DNA from: Holophagaceae bacterium
GTDB lineage: Bacteria > Acidobacteriota > Holophagae > Holophagales > Holophagaceae
Assembly: GCA_003158505.1 (NCBI GenBank)
Contig: PMJK01000061.1
Span: 1 to 19,786, forward strand
Reading direction: 5' to 3'
Length of the DNA: 19,786 nt
Below the pieces are notes generated by a model. It had not been told where the DNA came from. It saw only the letters and a program-made list of their open reading frames with translations, and did not search any database. The position numbers were made by a program, and so were the translations under genes. Shown here one piece after another: positions 15,318 through 19,786 of the stretch (its first letter is position 1; each line of letters opens with the position of its first letter).

Positions 15318-16717
15318 GGACCGCCGTCAGCCCGTGGCGGCGGTTGGTGGCCATCGGTTTGCTGCTGACGGCGGGAGTTCTGGTTATCTCGGTGCTGGGC
15401 GACGGCCACGGGTACCCCGTGCTGGTGCATGCTCGCGAGCTCGTGTTCTGGGCCCTGGGCTGCTACTTGGGAATCCGGATCTTCACCCACGTGCTGCTGG
15501 ACCCGCTTCTGAGCCACTGGCGAACCTCCACCCCGGTGTTCGCCCGGGATCTAGTGGTGGTGGCCCTGTACCTGGGCGCCGCGGTATACCTGCTGCACAG
15601 GTCGGTGGGCGTGAATCTGGGCACGCTGATGAACACCGGCGCCATCGCCGCCGCGGTGGTGGGCCTTTCCATGCAGGAGACCCTGGGCAACCTGTTCGCC
15701 GGCATCTCCATGACCCTGGCCCCGTCGTATCGGGTGGACGACTGGGTGGAGGTCACGGGCAACCTGAGGGGCGGCAGTGGTCAGGAGACCTTCGTCGGCC
15801 GCGTGGAGACCATGACCTGGCGTACGGTCCAGATCATCACCGAGAACGGCGACACCACCATCTTTCCCAACCGGATCCTCGCCCAGGCGGTAGTCACCAA
15901 CCTGTACGCACCTTCCGGCCTGCACCGACGCACACTAAAGGTGACAGTGGCCCCCCACGACACCATGGCTGCCACCCTGGCGGCCCTGGAGCAGGCCCTG
16001 GGCGGAATCCCCCACCACTCCGAACACAAGCCAGAGGTAAGAACCCACAGCTTCGACTTGGGTGGTGTGGTGCTGGAACTGCGATTCTGGGCCCTGGGCT
16101 GGAGACACGGCCGGGCCGCCAACTTCCAGGCAGTGCGCCTGACTCAGACGGTGTTGAATCGCCTGGAGGTGCCCCTGCTGGGGCCCCATGGGCCCACGCC
16201 TACCTGGGTCAACCCAGTGGTGCTCCATTACGGAGTCTTGGAGGACATCCTGGGTCGCTTCGGGCTGCCGAAGGAGTGGGCCCCGGAGCTCAAGGAGGGA
16301 ATGGTCCCGCGCCGGGCCGAGCCAGGTGAGGGGGTGATCCGGGAGGGAGATCCGGGTGAATCTCTGTTCATGGTCATGACTGGCGCCCTGCAGGCTGTGA
16401 AAGTGGTCGAGCGCTTTGAACCCTACACCGGGCTGTTCTGGGAGGCCATCGGGGAACTCGGTCCCGGGGACTGGTTCGGGGAAGGCTCCTTGCTCACGGG
16501 CGCCCCTCGGCGGGCCACGGTGGTGGCCGCGACAGCGTGCGAGTTGGTGGAGGTGCCCAAGGCCGCCTTCGAGCGCGTCCTGCGCAACGCTCCTCATTTG
16601 GTGGAGGGCCTGGTCGAACTGAAGGAATCCAGATCCGGACACTTGTCCGACTTGCCCCGTATGGCCAACCGCCGGGACTTGGCGCGAGAGGAGATCAAGC
16701 GATGGTTCGGGCTCTAA
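15302..16717 (+). CDS. MscS-type channel with C-terminal cyclic-nucleotide-binding domain
   Basis: The product is about 471 residues. Four transmembrane segments lie at about 15-32, 45-70, 78-100 and 105-135. The last is the glycine/alanine-rich pore helix (NTGAIAAAVVGLSMQETLGNL) typical of MscS. The beta domain (YRVDDWVEV, GRVETMTWRTVQIITENGD, FPNRIL) and alpha/beta cage follow to about residue 300. At about 335-430 a cNMP-binding-like fold appears (GEGVIREGDPGESLFMVMTG, then LGPGDWFGEGSLLTGAPRRATVVA). The usual R-T/S-A phosphate cassette reads APRRATV, so nucleotide binding is plausible. Such bCNG-type channels are usually weakly or non-mechanosensitive and may be ligand-gated. ATG 15302 was preferred over upstream Cys-rich codons from 15206. 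Its end overlaps the patatin gene by 16 bases. Confidence 0.88.
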   Translation: MFRDLRTAVSPWRRLVAIGLLLTAGVLVISVLGDGHGYPVLVHARELVFWALGCYLGIRIFTHVLLDPLLSHWRTSTPVFARDLVVVALYLGAAVYLLHRSVGVNLGTLMNTGAIAAAVVGLSMQETLGNLFAGISMTLAPSYRVDDWVEVTGNLRGGSGQETFVGRVETMTWRTVQIITENGDTTIFPNRILAQAVVTNLYAPSGLHRRTLKVTVAPHDTMAATLAALEQALGGIPHHSEHKPEVRTHSFDLGGVVLELRFWALGWRHGRAANFQAVRLTQTVLNRLEVPLLGPHGPTPTWVNPVVLHYGVLEDILGRFGLPKEWAPELKEGMVPRRAEPGEGVIREGDPGESLFMVMTGALQAVKVVERFEPYTGLFWEAIGELGPGDWFGEGSLLTGAPRRATVVAATACELVEVPKAAFERVLRNAPHLVEGLVELKESRSGHLSDLPRMANRRDLAREEIKRWFGL

Positions 16718-19383
16718 TCTGTCTGCGATATTGCCTCGCCATCCCCATCCTGGGCTTCTGTCTATGGGCCCAGGCCCAGGAGCGCCTCGCGCTGACGGTG
16801 AGCCCGCCGGACCAGCGGTTCCGGTTTCTGCCGGAGCTCCACGCGCCCGGCGAGCGTCCCCTAGTGCTGGCCCTGCGCGGCGGAAGCGCCAAGGGCCTAG
16901 CCCACGCCGGCGTGCTGCGACGCCTGGAGGAGGAAGGCTGGCAGCCCGAGGGACTCGTGGGCACCAGCGCCGGCAGCTTCGCGGCGGCGCTCTACGCCAG
17001 TGGCTTCGGCGGAGCTGGGGCCGAGCGGATCTTCGAGCGCCGCGATTTTTCTCTGGTCCTCGATGATCGCCGTCGGACGCCGGGCCTGAGCGACTCCGAG
17101 GACGAGGAACTGCATGGCACCTTGATGGGACTCGCCTTCGTGGGCGGCCGGCCCATGCTGGTGCCCGGCGAGGAGCGCGCGCGGCGCCTGCGCATCGCCC
17201 TCTTCGAGACCTTGGCCCGGGCCCAGGCCCTGGGCGGATCGGACTTCGACCGCCTCGGTTCCCGCCTGCGGGTCGTCACCTCCAGCCTCACCCGGGGCGA
17301 GGCTCGCATTCTGGACCAGGGGGACCTGGTGGATGCGGTGAAGGCCTCCATGTCCATCCCTGGGCTGCTGGCCCCCGTGGCCATCGGCGAGGAACGACTG
17401 ATTGACGGCGGCCTGGTGGAGAACCTGCCTGCGATGGCAGCCCGCTCGGCCTTTCCCGGCGCCCGCATCGTCGCCGTGAACATCGGGCGCACCTGGAATT
17501 CCACGCCGCCTTCCGACATCCTGACCCTGCTGGACCGCAGCCTCGACCTGGCCATGCGGGTCACCGAAGCGCGCAGCGAGGCGGATTCGGATCTGGTGAT
17601 CCGGCCCGAGACCGACCAGGTGGACGAGTTCGCCTACCGGGGCCAGGAGCACCTGCTTTTCGAGGCCGGCGCAACCGCCGTCAGTGGCGCCCTGCCCCGG
17701 CTGGAGGCCCTCCTGATGGCGGATTCCGGAGTCCCGGTCGCGGCCACCCTGAGGGTAGAGGGCCCTGATCATCCCGACCTGGCGGGGCTGCTGGCCGACA
17801 CCCGGCCAGCCACCGGTCCCTGGCGCCGCGCCGACCTCTGGCGCCTGCTCCGCCGTGCCCACCGGAGGCTGCCCCTGGCCCGGGCCTGGGTCGACCTCCC
17901 AGCGGGGGTCGGCGGCGAGGCCACCTTCCACTGGGAGCCCGCAGCGCTCATCCAGCGGGTGCAGCTGGACCTGCCCGCGGGCTGGGCCGAGGCCTACAAG
18001 GCCCGTGTGGCCGAGGTCCTGCGCGACAGCGGCCTGATCCCGGGTCAGCCCTTCCACGCCGCCCGCTTCGGACGGCTGGAACAGGAGCTCCTCGCCGAGG
18101 GCATCGGCAAGGGCGCCGCAATGCTGGATCTGCGGGGCAGCGGCTTCGCCGACGGGGTGCTCACCTACACAGTACACGAGCCCAGCCTGGTGCGCGTGGA
18201 AGTCGAGCCCGGCCCCGATGCGGCCGCCACTCGCGCCATCGCCCGGGAGTTGGAAGGCCAGGCGCTCCGCGCGTCGGAACTGGAGGAAGTGCTGGGGCGC
18301 GCCCAGGACCGCATGGGCTTCCAGCGGCTGGAGGCCCGCCTGCAAGAGAGTGACGAAGACCTCATCCTCAAGCTCCGCCCCGTGGGCAGTCAACCCACCC
18401 TCCTGAACCTCACCCTGGCCTACGAAAGTGACTGGGGCCCGCACGGCGGCGTCCTCATGCGGGGCCGGAACCTCTTCGGCGGCGGCGAGAGCGGTTCCCT
18501 CGAAGCGGCGGCCGACAACCTCCAGAAGCGCCTGGAAGGACACGTGGCCTGGAGTTTACCCGCCCTGCCGGCCCTGACCCTGGGGGCCTTTGGCACCTGG
18601 TCGCAAAACGACGTACGCGGTGGCGCACTGTTCGTGGAACCCACGGCCAACCTGGCTTCGCGCTTCACCCGGAAGGAACTGGGGCTGGAGGCCATCCTCC
18701 ACTGGGGCCATGAGGACCGCGGCCGCGTCGGCCTCGCGGCCTTCGAGCACCATGGCACCTTCACCCTCGCCGGGGCCGAGGCCGACACGCCCAATGCCAC
18801 GGTGGCGCGGGGTTGGCTGGAGTGGGACGATCTGGACTTCCACACCCTCCCCACCGAAGGCACCCTCCTGCGCTTCTCGGCGGACCAGAGCCTCTCCGTG
18901 GAAGGCGAAGCCCGGCCGTACTGGCGCAGCTATACCCGGGTCAAGCGGCACCAGCCCTTGAGTTCCAATTGGGGACTGATGGTGGACACCGAGGTGGCCC
19001 TGTCGAAGGATGCCCCGCCGGACCGCTGGTGGATCGCGGGCGGCAGTGATTCCTTCATCGGCACCCGCAGCGCCGCCTACCTCATGCCGAACATGGCGGC
19101 CCTCAAGATCGGCCTGCCCTACACCAAGGCTTCGGTCGTGGGCACGGGCTGGCAGGTCGGCCCCCGCTTCGACGTGGGCCGCGCCTCTGATCAGCCGTCC
19201 ACCCTGGGCGACGGCCTGCGCATGGAAGGGCTGGGCCTGGTGGCCAGGACCGGCTTCCGGGAGTTCTTCATGGAGCTGTCTGCCGGCTGGGTGCACCTCC
19301 ACCGAGGCTCCGCCTCCCAACACGAGAACCGGGTGTCCATCCTCCTGGGCGCCCGGCCATTCGATCTCTGGCGGCGAAAGTAA
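16702..19383 (+). CDS. Patatin-like phospholipase with POTRA and outer-membrane barrel (type Vd secretion)
   Basis: The product is about 893 residues, with a signal peptide (MVRALICLRYCLAIPILGFC...WAQAQ). A patatin domain spans about 53-330: glycine-rich oxyanion loop RGGSAKG (59-65), nucleophile elbow GTSAG with S89, and catalytic D235 in LIDGGLVEN. Residues about 400-570 look like one or two POTRA-type domains, and from about 575 a D15/Omp85-like barrel begins (LRPVGSQPTLLNLTLAYESDWG, GRNLFGGGESG). This is the PlpD/FplA architecture, in which the barrel exports its own lipase domain to the cell surface. PlpD-type members are about 730 residues, so this is longer. It ends ARPFDLWRRK rather than with the usual terminal aromatic residue. 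ATG 16702 has AGGAG eight bases upstream and overlaps the channel gene by 16 bases, indicating co-translation. Confidence 0.93.
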   Translation: MVRALICLRYCLAIPILGFCLWAQAQERLALTVSPPDQRFRFLPELHAPGERPLVLALRGGSAKGLAHAGVLRRLEEEGWQPEGLVGTSAGSFAAALYASGFGGAGAERIFERRDFSLVLDDRRRTPGLSDSEDEELHGTLMGLAFVGGRPMLVPGEERARRLRIALFETLARAQALGGSDFDRLGSRLRVVTSSLTRGEARILDQGDLVDAVKASMSIPGLLAPVAIGEERLIDGGLVENLPAMAARSAFPGARIVAVNIGRTWNSTPPSDILTLLDRSLDLAMRVTEARSEADSDLVIRPETDQVDEFAYRGQEHLLFEAGATAVSGALPRLEALLMADSGVPVAATLRVEGPDHPDLAGLLADTRPATGPWRRADLWRLLRRAHRRLPLARAWVDLPAGVGGEATFHWEPAALIQRVQLDLPAGWAEAYKARVAEVLRDSGLIPGQPFHAARFGRLEQELLAEGIGKGAAMLDLRGSGFADGVLTYTVHEPSLVRVEVEPGPDAAATRAIARELEGQALRASELEEVLGRAQDRMGFQRLEARLQESDEDLILKLRPVGSQPTLLNLTLAYESDWGPHGGVLMRGRNLFGGGESGSLEAAADNLQKRLEGHVAWSLPALPALTLGAFGTWSQNDVRGGALFVEPTANLASRFTRKELGLEAILHWGHEDRGRVGLAAFEHHGTFTLAGAEADTPNATVARGWLEWDDLDFHTLPTEGTLLRFSADQSLSVEGEARPYWRSYTRVKRHQPLSSNWGLMVDTEVALSKDAPPDRWWIAGGSDSFIGTRSAAYLMPNMAALKIGLPYTKASVVGTGWQVGPRFDVGRASDQPSTLGDGLRMEGLGLVARTGFREFFMELSAGWVHLHRGSASQHENRVSILLGARPFDLWRRK

Positions 19384-19602
19384 CCCCCGAGGGCCAGGCT
19401 CGGTGGCGGTGGCCCGGTCTGGCACATCATCCATGAACGATCGGCAGAATCCGCTTGTTCGAGGGTGGGAAAGACAAGGGACAAAACGCTGGATGACGAG
19501 GCAACCAAAGGAAGACTCCGCCATCACCCTGGAGGAGCAAAGATCTGAGGTGTTCCTCGGCCGAGCGAGCCACAAGCAATTGCTCACCATGAGCCTTAAT
19601 TC

Positions 19603-19680
19603 GACGTTCTCCCCGTAAGTTAGTCCGATCTTTGAGGTGAGATCCACCGACCAACTGGCCTAGGGTTTAGGGAGAACGTC
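19603..19680. repeat. 11-bp inverted repeat with long spacer
   Basis: GACGTTCTCCC (19603-19613) and GGGAGAACGTC (19670-19680) are perfect inverted copies separated by 56 bases. Both are flanked by AATTCGA-type sequence (19598-19604 and 19681-19687). Arms of this length with a spacer can mark a small hairpin RNA, a miniature mobile element or paired protein sites. Confidence 0.5.
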
Positions 19681-19695
19681 AATTCGATTTCTTCC

Positions 19696-19725
19696 AACGT
19701 CCCAAACGTCCCGATGAAACGTCCC
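19696..19725 (+). repeat. Three direct copies of AACGTCCC
   Basis: AACGTCCC occurs at 19696-19703, 19705-19712 and 19718-19725. Starts are 9 and 13 bases apart. The motif shares AACGTC with the arms of the inverted repeat just upstream. A cluster of this kind may be a regulator-binding array for a gene beyond the right edge. Confidence 0.45.
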
Positions 19726-19786
19726 ACGAGATGCAGCCCCTCCTTAGTAGTCACGTCTCGCTAGTCTTAGGAAGGGAGGGTCCAAT

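Larger units (their letters stand above)
19384..19786. other. Intergenic region with repeats and no supportable gene
   Basis: No convincing gene is seen. A 61-codon plus-strand frame from ATG 19433 to TAA 19616-19618 has no ribosome site and no recognisable sequence. The region is less GC-rich than the preceding patatin gene. It holds an 11-bp inverted repeat (19603-19613 with 19670-19680) and three AACGTCCC repeats (19696-19725). It could be an insertion-sequence relic or a regulatory region of the next gene beyond the window. Confidence 0.45.

Noticed and set aside
16537..16701. N-terminal extension of the patatin protein
   Set aside because: It lies inside the channel gene in another frame. 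ATG 16702 has a ribosome site and begins a proper signal peptide.
16897..18543. A 548-codon open frame antisense to the patatin gene
   Set aside because: It is a by-product of high GC codon bias opposite a clearly real gene with catalytic motifs. The translation is Gly/Gln/His-rich with no domain.
1..19786. tRNA, rRNA, CRISPR array or intact insertion sequence
   Set aside because: No cloverleaf, rRNA signature, regularly spaced repeat array or transposase was seen in the window.

Overview
The window looks like chromosomal DNA of a GC-rich Gram-negative bacterium. Nearly every gene encodes an envelope protein: outer-membrane barrels, lipoproteins, an RND efflux pump, an MscS-type channel and a patatin autotransporter. 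Regulation by sigma-54, a STAS protein heading an RND operon, and HD-GYP, DUF4136 and DUF535 genes would fit an Acidobacteriota (Holophagae/Geothrix-like) or deltaproteobacterial-type genome. That placement is inference, because no rRNA or core marker gene is present.

Layout. Positions 1-3,400 (minus strand) hold a DUF535 (VirK/YbjX) protein, a membrane-anchored HD-GYP phosphodiesterase and a small outer-membrane barrel protein. Positions 3,556-10,108 (minus) hold one operon in the order STAS protein, periplasmic adaptor, a single-ORF fusion of RND pump and TolC-like outer-membrane factor, and a TetR/CecR-like repressor whose start overlaps the pump stop. Positions 10,271-13,034 (minus) hold a decayed 3' end of a sigma-54 activator, a BamA/TamA-like barrel protein, debris of a second DUF4136 gene, two tiny ORFs (one a zinc ribbon) and an intact DUF4136 lipoprotein gene. 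Positions 13,194-14,867 (minus) encode a GAF-AAA+-Fis sigma-54 activator. Positions 15,302-19,383 (plus) encode an MscS channel with a cyclic-nucleotide-binding-like domain, overlapping a type Vd patatin autotransporter gene.

The most interesting signal is regulatory. Three -24/-12 promoters can be read directly, in front of the STAS-RND operon, the DUF4136 gene and the MscS-patatin operon. All contain TTGGCATC followed by a TGC with canonical 10-nt GG-to-GC spacing. About 129 bp upstream of each predicted start lies a related element with an AGTC core. Two are long inverted repeats with arms close to ACGAAATGAAGTC; the third has a recognisable left arm and a different right half. AT-rich DNA lies between element and promoter in each case. 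The activator gene sits among them, and two elements overlap the 3' end of an activator gene: one the intact gene, the other a decayed paralogous tail. I infer a local sigma-54 envelope regulon that spread by duplication of the activator-tail/UAS/promoter cassette. Its inducing signal cannot be read from the sequence.
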